Shown here in pieces: positions 34,044 through 46,361 of a stretch of 64,000 nt of DNA (position 1 is the first letter of the stretch; each line of letters opens with the position of its first letter). The stretch comes from Pleodorina starrii (taxonomy: Eukaryota; Chlorophyta; Chlorophyceae; Chlamydomonadales; Volvocaceae): positions 1,099,001 to 1,163,000 of the forward strand of contig BRXU01000029.1 in the NCBI GenBank assembly GCA_030267565.1. The letters are read 5' to 3'. The notes beneath the pieces are model-generated. The model ran no database searches, was not told the origin of the DNA, and worked only from the letters and a program-made list of their open reading frames with translations. Both the position numbers and the translations under genes were made by a program.

Positions 34044-36651
34044 GGTTGCTGTAATATGGTTCTTTCTGGCGGGAACTGCTTGCTTGTCTAATAGGCGGAG
34101 CGGGGATAGGCGGCTCTCCTTAACCCCTATACCGTTAAAATTGTGCCACTTTTCACACACCTACAAACTAAACTCGGAATGTTCGCCATTTATCATCATA
34201 TTGCAGCTGGGAAATCGATGTGGAAGCACGGGAAAGTCTCAAGCCATCCACCTCAACAAATCCCCAATCCTAGTTATGCATCCAGCTTGTCGGAGCCTGG
34301 ACTAGCTCTTCAGCAGAGAGTCGTGAAGTTAGGAGACCCCATTGAAGCCAAAGGGCAGTACGGACGTACAGCAATAGTTGTACGTGCATTAAATGATTTT
34401 GACCTTTTAATTTCCCCTGCATATCGATTAACATGCTCGCGAGACCATGGTACCTGTGGCGTCCTTAGTTACCTCGGTTGCGCGTCAAAACCTCTTCGAT
34501 TGCATTCAGAGGCCGTGCTCCTGCATGTGACCATTTCGTTTGCATACGTCGAGCGGTCTTTATGAAACTCATTTCTCGGAATTCTCGAGCCGTCGACTTG
34601 TGCACAAATGACGTTTTGGCAAGTACGGAGTGTTCCGTGGGATCAACCGCCAGCATGGTCCGCCTCAGTTGTCATTGCTGGAAAGCTGCTCCAACAAACT
34701 GGAGCGTGTGCTTACGTTTATTTACTTATTTGATGACTACAAATACGGCAATGGGTAAAGTTTTGAACGCATCCCGTATTTTCAAAGTCGTTTCAACTAC
34801 CGTATGCGTCACGATGCGCCGGGGCCCCGGAGCCTTAAGGGATCCATCTTGGCTTGAGCGTCTTGGTTTTGCTTATATGCATGTGCGAAAGTATGAAAGT
34901 ATCGAAGTACGCAGTCATCGGGGAAAGCTGACTAGGGCTGATTGTAAGACTTTGCTTGGAAAAGGCCGGCTTGACCAGAAGCAGCTCGCAGACAGTGCAT
35001 CCTGGAGGCTTCAATCTAAACCCCAAGACGCGGCACAGCTTAAAAGCCGGCACTACGGACCTTGCCATACCCTGCCATACCCAGCCCGAGCCTGCCCGAG
35101 CTTCTGCCCTGACCCTAGTGGTGGGAGAGGTTTCGGACCTCCATGAGAAAGACAGCAGTGTCGGACGTCGTGAGGTGGTGTGTGTCTGAGTGATACGCTA
35201 CAGGATACGCTACGTAGCAGGGCGGGCCAGCCCGCCTTCACAGCCGGGCAGTTTCCTGCCCGATCGCAAGCCAGCCGCGACAGGTTGTGTCGTAGAGCTC
35301 CTGATATGGCCGTACTCTCTACAGAAAGGTGCAAGGTGGTAGAGGCGAGGGCCTTCATGAAGGGCGTCAACCACCTAGGTCCGGGTTGCCTGACGGCTGT
35401 TGAGGCGCCGTTGAGGTTGCCCCCTTTTTATCTGACTCTCCTGGGTGGTCTTATTTCGTCGCGCGGTCCGTCAAGGGCTCGCTGACGGAAGCTCCGAGTC
35501 GCCTGGGTCCCCCTTCCGTGCATTGGGCTTCGGCCGCACCATCAGCATGTACGGCGTGCATCAGTAATTCTTCCGGCTCCAGCCAGCTCCGCGGCATCTT
35601 ATCCATACTCTCATCCTACCAGTACTTCAGCGCAAAGGCGACCGTACCATGCCAGGATAAGAAGTACTGGGGGCCAGGACAACCAGGCCCGCGGTACGTG
35701 CGTGTCAGTACTGCCAAGTACGGCTCTTCATTTTCCGCAGGACGTGGATGATGTACGGTAATACGGGGTGTTAGAGAAACGTGCCCTTGCCGCAGCACCT
35801 GCGCTAGGCGGAGTCCGGGCCTGCCATGGATTCAACGCGCGGGGCCTTGGCGGCCTGGCGGGTACCCCGGTGCCACATTAGTCGAACATAACGCTCGTCA
35901 ATCCTGCGCTAGGTCTCCGGCAGCTTCACCCATCGGTCGCCGCTCCAGCGGCGGCTGTAGCAGGTTGGGATCGGCTCCCTGGGCCCTGGTGGGACGCCCT
36001 GGATTGCCAGCTTGACGCCGCTGGCGGTTCGCCTTCGATCATATTAGCCATTTAGGGCCAGTTTGACCCGCGGTTCCCCCCAAACAACAACTATACTCAG
36101 ATATCATACATATTTACCTTGATCGCATGTCTGTGAGGGGTCTGCGAGGCGCGTAGTGAGCGCGGGCGAAAAGTACGTACCGGAATGTCACCAATACCCT
36201 ACCCGGCCCTACCCGCTACCCCCCAACCGAACGTGTCATGCCGCCCGGAGCCGAGCCGGTTACGTTATCATTCACACAACGTATATCACTGCTATTTTAC
36301 CAAATATACTTTAGTGGATGCCCGAGCTCCCTGCAACACCTTCGCCGTCGTATACCGTACGTATAAATTATGTAAGGGATTGCACCTCCGGAAAAGCTGC
36401 AGTCTTTTGATTATTTTACATTCGTGTAGTTACGTGCATGGAATTTCGCTTTATTTTGTTACAGGGCTGGGTCAAGAACGTTTCCGCGGTTCTACTGTAC
36501 CGGTAGCTCGGTAAGCGGAGTCTTCAAGCTCAAACCTAACGACTAAACTTTACAGTGAGGAAGACATACTTATCTTTGAACTGAAGTAGGTCAATGTGTA
36601 AACGTCTGGCTGGACCCGCTTTGCCAGTCCGTGTGTGTCGGTTGCCAGCCG
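34044..36651. other. Divergent intergenic region between PPR-cyclin and kinase genes
   Basis: About 2.6 kb between two genes transcribed away from each other, so both promoters and 5' UTRs should lie here. It is less GC-rich than the genes, especially 34.1-34.8 and 36.1-36.5 kb. Open frames (for example 34478-35146) show no domain. No gene is called. Confidence 0.55.
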
Positions 36652-39600
36652 ATGGGTCACTTCTCTGCGTCGCGAGTGCTCACCTGGTGCCTTCCGACAT
36701 GCCATAACAGCGGCCCCTATAACGGGATCGCAAACGTAGCACCAGAAACGTCTGTACCGGCTCAGCATGCGCGGCAAGGCGCGTGTGCAGCAGCCGTCGA
36801 CGCCAGACCACCTATCTGCAAGGATGCTGGCACCATTCCGGACGCAGTGATAGATACTGGCGGTGCTGTCCCGGCGCCCAAAGAGGCGACCTTCACCCAA
36901 CCGCTCCCATCCTTCACGTCGGTACAGTCTCGCCGATTCATGTTGAGAAGCATCAGCATTAGCGGACATACGCGGGAAACCAGCTTCGCATGTGAGGCCC
37001 AAACCGACGTGGAGAGCTCTGAAGGAGCGCGGCCGCCCGCGGCCCCGGGTCCCTGGAGTCCTCGCTCCCTGGCCGCAGCTCCACGACCCCACCGCCCAGG
37101 AGTCTCCGCACCCCAAACGCCGCCGCCCTTGTCGCAAGCGCAAGCACTTGGAGCACTGTCTTGCTCCGTGCCGAATGGGCCGTGCCGATCAGCGGACAGC
37201 GCCAGAGTTCCAGCCTCAGAGCAGCCAAACTCGCATTCAGTGGTTTCGGAGCCGGTAATGCTCGACGCGGCCAACGTCCTGGACGGCCTCACCACAGCAG
37301 ATCTCACCCAGGACTTCAACGCCGCCGACGACGCGAAGGCGCTGTTGTGGCCCGAAGGACAGGTCGGCGCCGGCGCGGGGGCCGACCCCCGCTCCGGCCC
37401 CGGTGCCGTCAGCAGCCGCGACGGCGGCCTGGCACACCACCACAAGCAGCAGCAGCCCTCGCAGCGCTCCTCCCGGGCCGTGCAGGACCAGCCTGGCTGC
37501 GCCGGGGCCGCGGCGGCGGACGGCGCGGCGGCGGGGCCGCCGCCGTCCTCGTCCGCGACGCAGCGGGCTGTGCTGGACCTGTCCCAAGTGCGCGACTGCG
37601 TGCAGGACCTGCGGGTGCTGCACATCCGCCCAGGCGCTGCGCTGCTGGTCGGTGAGTTGCTGCCCGGGAGGCCCTCACACCACACCACGCCCGCCTCAAC
37701 AAAAAACCACACACCACGCACGCGCGCGCCACATAAACCGCCCGCACGCCCGCACGCCCGTAAACTCCGGCGCCCGCAGCGGCTGGCATTGCCTCCCTGT
37801 CCCCGTAGCCCGAGTTGACACCCGTGGTTCTCCGCGAGGGGTGGCCATCGAGACCCGGCCCAGCAGCATTTCTGTCGGTTGGCATATGTGGGTTGCAAGC
37901 CTGCCGGCCGGTACGCCCTGTAGGAGGCATCGCCTTTGCTTTGATGCAGGTCGCGACCGTGCCACTCGCGAGGCTCTAGCCTGATTAGGCACCAACGATA
38001 CCGACCGTATGTTGATCTCACGGCGCATCCCGCACCCCCACCCATGCAACGCGCGCGCAGGCAAGGCCACCGCCAGCGGCCAGCACGTGGTGGCGCGCTT
38101 TGAGCGCGGGCGGCCCACCTCCCTTCTGTCACCAGAGCATCTGGCGGCGCTTCAGGACGGGCGCTGGCGGCCCCACGAGCACGTGGTGTCCATGCTGGCA
38201 GTGCACACCGTCGTGCTGCCGGCGCAGGTGCTGGAGTCGCCGCCGCCGCCGCCGGCGCTTCGCCGCAGCGCGGCGGCCGCCGTGGCGGCGGTGGCGGCGC
38301 CGCCGCCGCTGCCGCCGTGCCCCGCGGTGTCGGCCAGCGGCGGCGGCGGCGGCGGCGGCTTTTGGGAGGTGCTTGATAAGGACCTGACGCTGGCCAAGCG
38401 GGCGCTGCAGCAAGCGGAGGCGGTGGGTGGCCTCAGCACCTCCGCCGTCTCGGGCCTCATCGGCAGCGGCCTGCCTAGCTGCAGCAATCCCAACGCCGCC
38501 TGTGCCAGCGGCCAGCTGTTGACCGCGCTGGGAGGCCCTCCGATGCGGCTGCGCGATGTGGTGGGACACCTGCGGACCGCCGCCGCCGTCGGATCGGCGA
38601 AGGCGGCGTCGGCGCCGTCAGGCGGGCCGCCGCCGCCGCCGCCGGGTCTGGCGGCCGCCGCCGTGTCGGCGCCGCTGGTTGGCGTCGCCGATGTCGCATT
38701 CGTGACTCTGTCAGTGACGGAGTTCTGCGATGCCGGCAGCTTGTCGGACGAGGCCAGGCGGTGCACCTTCAAGTGCTGCCTGCCGGATCTGCCGGCGAGA
38801 GACGGCGGCGGTGGCGGCGGTGGCGGCGGCGTCGGCGGCGGAGGCGCCGCTCCGCGCATCAGCCCGCGCTGCCTCAGCGACCCGCAGCTGCTGCGTCGGC
38901 TGGAGCTGTTCCTTGCAACGGCGCGGCAGATTGCGCTCGGCCTGCAATTCCTGCACACCGCCTGCCGCATGGCTCACGGCGATCTGGCCAGCCGGAACGT
39001 GCTGCTGCAGCGCCGGCCCCCCGGCGACCCACGGGTCGGCAGCTGCAGCGACTACGTGGCGAAGCTCGCGGGGTACGGCAGGCTGGCGGCGGCAGCGGCG
39101 GCGCCGCTGCCGCTTCTGTCATCGGACATCGACGGCGGTGCCGGCGGGCTTGTGTCGGCGACGAGTCATCTCTGCGAGGCTGCGATTGCCGCGCACGCGC
39201 ATGTGTCCGCGACATCGCTTACCCGGGTCAACTCAGTGCACGTGGGGCTGTGGCGCGACGTCCATTCGCTGGCTCCGGAGCGCCTTCGCGACCCGGACGC
39301 ACCGCCCAGCTTTGAGGCCGACGTGTACGCGTACGGCACGATCCTTTACGAGATGGCGGTCGGCGAGGCGCCCTTTGCGTCCATGCTGCCAGGTGCGACG
39401 GCGCGGAGGAGGGAGGAGGGAGGAGGGAGGAGGGGGAATGGGTGTCGCCTGGATGGAGGCGGGTTGGCGAACTGAGAGCGGGCTGCGGCGGCGGGCGGGC
39501 GCGGCTCGCGGGTTAAGGAGATGGGGGAATCGGGCGCTCGCACGGGGCGTGGGTTTTGGTTGGTTGGTGGGTGGGTAGCTGTGGCAACGCGAACTCCCCG

Positions 39601-40135
39601 CCGCGCCTGTTGGCCATGTTTGGACTTGATGATCACCCGGGGGGGCTGGTCGCTGCAACCAGATCCAGATCCAACGACCGATCCATTGCACTCTAAACTC
39701 TCCCGCCCTCCCTCCCTCCCTCCCTGCGCGCCCTCTGCAGCCTGTGTTGCGGTGGGCATCGCAACCGGCGAGCTGCGGGTCGGCTGGCGGGGCCCCCACG
39801 CTGCGGCTGGCGCCCCGGCGCTGCCCGGCATAGCCCGCCTGGTGGAGGCCTGCACGTCGCCCCTGCCGGGCGAGCGGCCCAACGCGGCGGAGCTGCTTGC
39901 GGCGCTGGAGGGACTGCAGGAGGAGCTGCGCGCCGGGCGGGAGGCGGCGGAGGCGCTGGCGCAGCAGCGCCGCAGCGAGCGGCTGGTGCGGGCCTTCCTC
40001 GACTCGTCGGCGTCGTCGTCGACGTCCTCGTCGGCGTTCTTGTCATCGGAAGGGTCGTTCTTCGCCGGTGGAGACGGTGATGAGGGCGGCAGCAGCGGCG
40101 GGGAGGGGCCCTTGCTGGAGGTGTTTGGGCCTTGA
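36652..40135 (+). CDS. TKL-like protein kinase lacking key catalytic residues (probable pseudokinase)
   Basis: Three exons, 36652-37651, 38061-39392 and 39741-40135, phase-consistent, giving 908 residues. The first in-frame ATG is at 36652; an upstream exon is possible. The N-terminal 330 residues are a low-complexity leader. The kinase-like region runs from about 334 to 860. The C-lobe is clear: HGDLASRNVLL (H639, D641), SLAPERL in place of APE, an F-helix DVYAYG and GERPNAAELL. The nucleotide-binding parts are degraded: the VAIK lysine is replaced by Arg (VVARF, about R346), and the DFG motif reads AGYG (about 670-673), losing the Mg-binding Asp. Long Ala/Gly/Pro inserts separate the subdomains. 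The C-terminus is a coiled Glu/Arg helix and a Ser/Gly-rich end. Likely role is scaffolding or regulation rather than phosphotransfer (inference). Confidence 0.8.
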
Positions 40136-40727
40136 TGGGTCGGCAGGGGATTGGGGATTCGCGACGGGGATTCGCGGCGTTTGATGGACGAGGTGGCATG
40201 GGGTTATGTTCGCGGCATTTGATGGCGGAGGGTATTGGCGGGAGTGGGTATTGGTGGAGGGAGCGAGGCGAGGCGAGGCACGGGGAGCTCCGTGCCGCGG
40301 GCTGGGGGGCTGCCCCGACACGACGAGAGGTGTGGTGGCAGCGGGCGCGGGCGGGCGGGTGGGTCCACATGAAGAAGGCCAGTCGAGGCCACAAGGAGGA
40401 GCAGCGCAAGTGACGAGCAAATGGGGACGACAGGTTGAGACAGACGCAGCGGCGCGGCTTGGGAGGGTCGCAATGTGTGGGGCATCTGGTATGTAGCTAT
40501 GTACACGCGCAAGCCGGTGGGCGTCCGTGTCGTGGGCGTCCGTGGCGTTTGCGTGGTGGGCTCCCCCCGGGCGCGTCCTTCGGCCGTCGGGCGTTGGCTC
40601 CCACATTGCGGCGCTGCAGGTCGGCCTGCGGGCGCCCCGCGCGCCGTGTCGGGAGCTTTGGGGCGGGACCCGGAAGTCCCAAAGTGCCCCTTGCGGCTCC
40701 CTTTGACGACATTGCGTGTCACAGCTA

Positions 40728-40749
40728 GGCAGGCAGGCAGGCAGGCAGG
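40728..40749. repeat. GGCA microsatellite
   Basis: Five AGGC/GGCA units in a row in the 3' flank of the kinase gene. Confidence 0.85.
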
Positions 40750-43097
40750 TGCACTTGGAGCGGTACATGCTTCGCAGCGGGTACCGGCCCCACACGGGTG
40801 GGGCGGCGCGGGCCCGCACCCGCGCCGAAACCCGCAGCAGTGCGGGTGGTGGTGTTGTGTGGGTTTATTGGGCTGCTGATGGCGACAGGCCACTGGCACC
40901 TCAATGGCAAACCGCAGGGCGTGCGGGCGCCCCGCGACTTCACAATACAAAGTGTATGTGCGCCCGTGTGTGCGTGTGCTCGTGCGTGTATGATGCTTTC
41001 TTATTCTTGAAAGATGGCCTCATTGCGGGGAAGCCTGCGGTTGTGCGGTACGATCCTCGCGGCGCGCGGTGGCGGCGGCGGTTTGGCGAGCACCGGCTGT
41101 GCGAACCGTCAGTTCGGCCGTGTGGCCTTGGCTTATCGATCGATGCTTTGCGACCGAACCCAACCCAAACCTAAGCAAAGCGGCCCACGCGGGTAAAGAT
41201 GCAATGGATGGTGGTGGTGGGTGGTAATGGTGGGGGGGGTAATGCAGTGCTGAACGCCGTCCGTTGCGTTCGTCACGCGGCAGGCATCAAGGGCCGCGCT
41301 GGGCGGCTGTCGATGCGGGGTGTGTGAGGTTAGGAATAAAGGCGTGGCTTGCAAAGGCCCCTCCTTCCCGCACAGGCGGGTACGGTGTCCCGGTGTCCCA
41401 GTCGCTGGCATCACGGAAGACGGATTAGGTATCCTCCTTTGCGGGTGCACATATTACCGTAAACGCCCGTCAGAACCTCAAGTATAGCGACGGCAAGGAT
41501 GGCGAGGAGGTAAAGCAGGGCAAGCGCATGAAATGCGAGCGGGGTTATTTCGGAGAATGGCTGGGGGTCCAAGAGCTTTTGCCGTAGCTTGATGTTTCGG
41601 GTGTGGTGCTCTCGGTTGGCACATCACGTATCGAGGTGTTGTTGTCGTTGTCGTTGTTGCTGTCATTTTGATGTCATGGTTGCAGGCGGGGGCAGCGCGG
41701 ACGCGGCAAAGATGTCTAGGCGGTCCGTGCGCAGGGTGCAGCCACCCCCCCCAGCCGCCGCCGCAGGCCCCCCGGGGGTGTGCTACTGCCGGATGTGGGG
41801 CACGTGCTGCCCCACGCTTCCCATCTGCGTGTGTGAGAGTGGCCACGTGAGGGCCCTGGGGTGCTGACGAGCACCGCCCAGCCCCAGCCTGCCGGTCAGC
41901 CTGCGGCCCCGCACCGTGGGCCTGACTCGCACAGCGCCGTGGGTGTTGCCCGGTGCTGCACGGCCTGCTTGCTAAGGACGTAAGGAGGGCGGTTGGGCCA
42001 CGCCCTGTCCTTCCCCCCGTGAAGTTACCTCGTCAATGTTAACGGTTACATCCGGTTACATGCGTATGTCGGGTTTGCGTTGCGTAGATTTTGAGGGGCG
42101 TCGCGCTTGAGGTGCCGCTCAGGGCACGCCTCCGGATGTGTGGAAGGATTTGCAAGGTCGGCTCGCGAGAACTGGGGCTGCTGCGCGCCGCTGTGTATTA
42201 ATAATTCCCGCGGGACCACAGAGCAAGAGCAAAGGGGAGATCATGTGGGAAACTGTGTGTGTGTGTGTTTACGCGGGTGTCGTACTAGGCCGCGTGTGCC
42301 GTACTCGGTCGGTGAGCACAGCGTCGACGTCCGCTGGCCGCGCCACTTGTCCACGGTGGCGCTTCTTCAAAAGAAGTACGGTAGATGAAGAGGACTAGGT
42401 TGACCATGATCATGGGAAGGGCATGAGAATAAGAAGAGTCAGGCAGGTCAAGGGATTCTTTAGGTTTCTGTGTTTAGCGGTCCCTAGCAACGGATCGGCT
42501 GCCCGCTCGATCGTTGAAGGAAGACGCGGTCGTTGGTCTTATCCGCCGGTGCCTGGGAGAAGGGGCGCTTTGGCAGCTGCGCCCGGGCGGGTGCCATTTG
42601 TTCTTGGGTGCTGAACGCGTCGTCCGCGCACCCCATACACGGACGGTGCTGGTGATTGTTTGGTCGATTCGCTGGCTTGGTCCGGGCGGTCGAAAAGGAG
42701 CGTGCGAAGCGGCGTATGTGGATTATTCCTCGACGGATTCTTCTGCTACTGCTGCATTACACGATGAAGCACTCGCCGTTGCGTCTTGCAAAAACCGCCC
42801 GAGTCGTGGCCGGCGTTTCTCCGTTTGTCCCGGTATGGCAGCTGCTTCGTGCGTGTAGAGTTTGTTGGGATTGGGGCCACCAAGGAAAGGCGGATGCCTC
42901 GGCCTGCGCGGGCGTTGGGTTGGGGTTTTAAGCGGCGCTTGGCGGCGGCTGTCCTCCTTCCCGCTCCTCCTTCGCGGTACCGGACCGTCCCCTCGATCGC
43001 CTGGAGCCTGGCAATTACGCGAGCCCCATCGTTTAGTTGAGTTTGTATCCGGTGGGCTGGGGATGGCCCCTTTATTGCGCCTGTTTGCGCTTGTAAG

Positions 43098-43218
43098 TTG
43101 TTGCTATTGTTGCTGTTGTTGTTGCTATTATTGTTGCTGTTATTGTTGCTATTATTGTTGTTGTTGTTGTTGTTGTTGCTATTATTGTTGTTGTTGTTGC
43201 TATTGTTGTTGTTGTTGC
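43098..43218. repeat. TTG/TTGC/TTA trinucleotide-rich repeat
   Basis: About 120 bases of interrupted TTG, CTA and TTA units, flanked by a short GC-rich context. It produces spurious poly-Leu, poly-Cys and poly-Thr frames. Confidence 0.9.
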
Positions 43219-43810
43219 AGGATGGGTTTCAAACTGTCCGACATGCGTGCCGGGCCTGGAAGTGCCTAGCCTCTCCCAATCGGGGCTTCCGCGTCGGGGC
43301 GCCCCCGGGTGTCCGTCCCGTGTTCCATGCCTGCAATAATGGTGATTGGCCCCCTGGTTTGACACACCCTGTAGCAGGTCGTACACCGCACAACGCGTGG
43401 GCGGTGGCCAGCGCGGCGGCGTAAGGCCCCGCGGGGGGCAGCGGCATTGCATCAATAAGGCCCTAGTGCAGTGTGCGCCGAACCAATCAGTCATGTGTGT
43501 TTGCTGCTTTGCTTTTCTGTTAGGGGCACATTCAATGTCGAGGCTTCCCCCGACCCCGCCTCCTGATGTGTTAGGGCCTGTAAGGGGTTTCCTCGGCAGC
43601 ATCCAGTCCGATCGGAATGCGTGCCGCTGCGCACAGGCTGAAGCCTTCTCCGACGTTTGCGCTTTAATGGCTGCGAGACCTGGTCGAGGTGCATTGCTTA
43701 GGTACCGTACTCGTGCCGAAGGGAACGTTCCACTGGCCCGCAGCGGCTGCTGGATTGGCGACTTCCGCTCACATCGTTGGATACATGGGTGGAAGGCTAA
43801 GGCAGTTTTG

Positions 43811-43839
43811 GATGGATGGATGGATGGATGGATGGATGG

Positions 43840-43875
<36 letters not shown>

Positions 43876-43880
43876 ATGGA
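43811..43880. repeat. GATG tetranucleotide microsatellite
   Basis: About 17 GATG units with one GACG interruption, 450 bases beyond the ankyrin gene stop. Confidence 0.95.
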
Positions 43881-43927
43881 AGGGACTCTCAGCGAGGCTT
43901 GAGTGCACGGGCGATTGCGCATGTATC

Positions 43928-43932
43928 TTACA
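43928..43932 (-). terminator. Candidate TGTAA poly(A) signal of the ankyrin gene
   Basis: Minus-strand TGTAA about 395 bases past the ankyrin gene stop, a usual distance for volvocine algae. The GATG microsatellite would lie just outside the transcript. Confidence 0.5.
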
Positions 43933-44325
43933 CCGCCTGCATGCTATTGGGTTGCAGCTGCCTCTCCCTTTGCGGCGCTCAGGCGATATCTCTTGTTCCT
44001 GGCGGCTCGCACCCGATCAGGGCCAACAGCAATACCGTACTTCTATGGTTCAAGTCAATCTGCCATCACATCACCTCACGTCAGGCCCACGTTTATCCGC
44101 AAGGCCCACGTGCTGCCGCTTCTTCAAGCGTGCGATTGACAAACCCGCGGCAAGCCCCACTCGCCTGCCGCGGACTGCACTGACTGCACAGCCGCTAGCC
44201 CTCTTCTGATCGATGGGCGTCCCTCAACAACCCACCGCCACGGAACTGCCGAGCCGCGCAGGCCTCCAACCCAAATGCCGAGACGCGCTACCTGCAACGC
44301 GCTCCGCCACACACACGTGGCGCCA

Positions 44326-45496
44326 TCACACCCGGATGGCCCGTTTGCGCTCCGCCTCCAGCGCCGCCGCCTCGCTCTTCTTGAAGGCGATGAAGTCGCC
44401 ATACGGCTTGGGGTGGTGCGACCAGCAGGGCTTGGCGAAGAAGTCCTGCACGACAGCCACGTGGGGCCAGGGGGGCCAGGGGGACCAGGTCACGCTGCAT
44501 CCTCTGCCCTCCTTGCCCAGCGCCCTTCCCCGCCTTGCCACGCGCCGTTCCAGTCAAGATGCCCGCTCCGATCCCTCTTCTCGCCTCACAAGTCACTACC
44601 CGCCCTCCTTGCACATCCCCCGCGCGCACCCCTGCCTTGCCTTGACTTTGGGCACGTGCTCTTGGACCAGGACCTTGCCGCGCTCCTGTACGGCGCCGTG
44701 CTGCGACAGCAGGCATCAACGTGTGCGAGGCGCCGGTCAGAGCCGGCGTGGGGGGCGACGGTAAGCAGCCGACGAGGTCCACACATGCAGCTGCAAAGCA
44801 CACAGCACACAGCAAGCCACAGCACGGCGCCAGTGTCGTCTGTTCACTCACCTGCTCCAGCAGTTGCATGACGGCGGTGTGACCCATGTTGCGCGCCCAG
44901 TGCCAGGGCCGGTCGCCCGCGTTGTTTGAGGCGTTCACCTTGGCGCCCAGCCGCAGCAGCAGCCGCACGCCCTCCTCCCAGCCCTCGAACGCCGCGTTGT
45001 GCAGCGGCGTGTTGCCGGCCGCCTCCACCTGGTTCACATCCGTGCCCTCGCCCACCACCAGCCGCTCAACGACTGCGCGCAGCAGCAGCAGGCGGCGGGG
45101 CGGGCGGGAGGTGCGGGTGGGTTGGGGTGTGGGCGGTGCAGGGCGGTGCGTGGGGCTCTCCCGGGGAGGCGCGTGCCCGCGCGGCTCGCTGAAGCCGTGC
45201 CACATGTTATGCATCGTAACTTGCGACGTAGGCAGCGTGATAGCGGCGGTGGAAGCGTGCGTCACGCTGCTCCGCGAAGGGCGTTCGTCTCAGAGAAGTG
45301 GAATGGCTGCCGATGGCTGCCGTTTAGGAGCTGCAAGGCGTGCGGTGGGACGCGCGGTTTGCTGGCGAGGAAGGCCGAGCGTTGATAGGAGGACGGGGAA
45401 CGAGGCAAGGAGATTGTGGGCTGGCGCTGCAGCAAACCTGCCGGGATGGTACTCACGGGCGGCGTTGCGGTTGCAAACCGCTCGGTGCAGCTTCAT
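44326..45496 (-). CDS. Small ankyrin-repeat protein
   Basis: Four minus-strand exons: 45496-45457, 45072-44852, 44700-44641 and 44445-44326, phase-consistent, giving 146 residues. It starts MKLHRAVCNRNAALVERL, a capping ankyrin helix pair. Two good ankyrin repeats follow (GNTPLHNAAFEGWEEGVRLL and GDRPWHWARNMGHTAVMQLL), then a basic linker KVLVQEHVPKVKDFF and a Lys/Glu-rich helical tail ending ERKRAIRV. It has no signal peptide or membrane segment, so it is probably a cytosolic or axonemal adaptor (inference). The third intron (44640-44446) appears to use a GC donor, AAG|GCAAGG; an in-frame GT alternative two codons earlier matches consensus poorly. The gene is divergent from the metalloprotease gene, start codons 866 bp apart. 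Confidence 0.82.
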
Positions 45497-46361
45497 GTCG
45501 CCCACGCGGCCGCATCCCCTAACGCTGCCACCCCCGTCGTCCTTGACGCCCACCGGCCCCTGCCATGACGGCAGTGGCGCGTCGCTCACGCTGGTCCACC
45601 AGTCCATTGCGTTTCACGTCTAGGTATTTTCGAAGAGGATGCCAAGGTGTTGTGGTGATGAGATAGTCATATGGGAACATGAATTCGTGGCCCTTCATCT
45701 GTTCCCTTCACCGGACAGTATATCCTTCCCAGAAGAGCCACGGGCTCTCTTGGACGGGTCCGAAGCACGAGGCGCACACCATCTGGCTGCACCATATGGG
45801 GAAAATTCCACATCTTCGTGTCTGCAATGCGCGGGTTGGCTATGCAACCGCTGCGGTTTCGCGAGGCGTGTCAGAAGAGAAGGCGGGCAAACCTGAATGC
45901 GTGTTGAGTACCCGAAGTGTGTTGCGAGTACGAAAATGCCTCGAAACATCGTGCAATCAGCAGACGTTTATGCAGCGGTAAGGGCGATGACGGTTGGTAT
46001 GGATCCTAGGCGCGGATCCCGTCCAGCAGCTTCATTACGCAGGTACCACTGCCGGTCACAAATTGAATTTTAGTTACAAATTGTCTACGATAGACATACG
46101 AAACCACAGCCTGGTCTGTCCAGCTGTGCCAATTGCCCTACTCGAACAATGCTTCTGGTTTAAGTAGCAGGCGCGACGGGACCGCGTAGATGAGGCGCTC
46201 TTAGCAAAATGAACTCAAGAACAACTTGGAAACTTCCACGTTGTTGATAGAAATCAGGCGCCTTTCAGAAGCGGGTAGCTCTTTGCGCCGAGCAGACTAA
46301 TAGCCCCAGGGACAGCGCAACCTCCTGTGAATGCTACACCAACCGACGCTAACAAAGTAGT
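45497..46361. other. Divergent promoter region between ankyrin and metalloprotease genes
   Basis: 866 bp between two start codons on opposite strands, so it must hold both promoters and 5' UTRs. The right half (46.0-46.3 kb) is AT-richer. No specific motif is assigned. Confidence 0.5.

Larger units (their letters stand above)
40136..44325. other. Convergent intergenic region with microsatellites
   Basis: About 4.2 kb between the stops of the kinase (+) and the ankyrin gene (-). It contains GGCA, TTG/TTA and GATG microsatellites. Long open frames over 43.1-43.9 kb are created by these repeats (poly-Leu, poly-Thr, GWMD runs). No gene is called. Confidence 0.6.

Noticed and set aside
43072..44209. 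Long frames with poly-Leu, poly-Thr and GWMD repeats
   Set aside because: Produced entirely by the TTG and GATG microsatellites.
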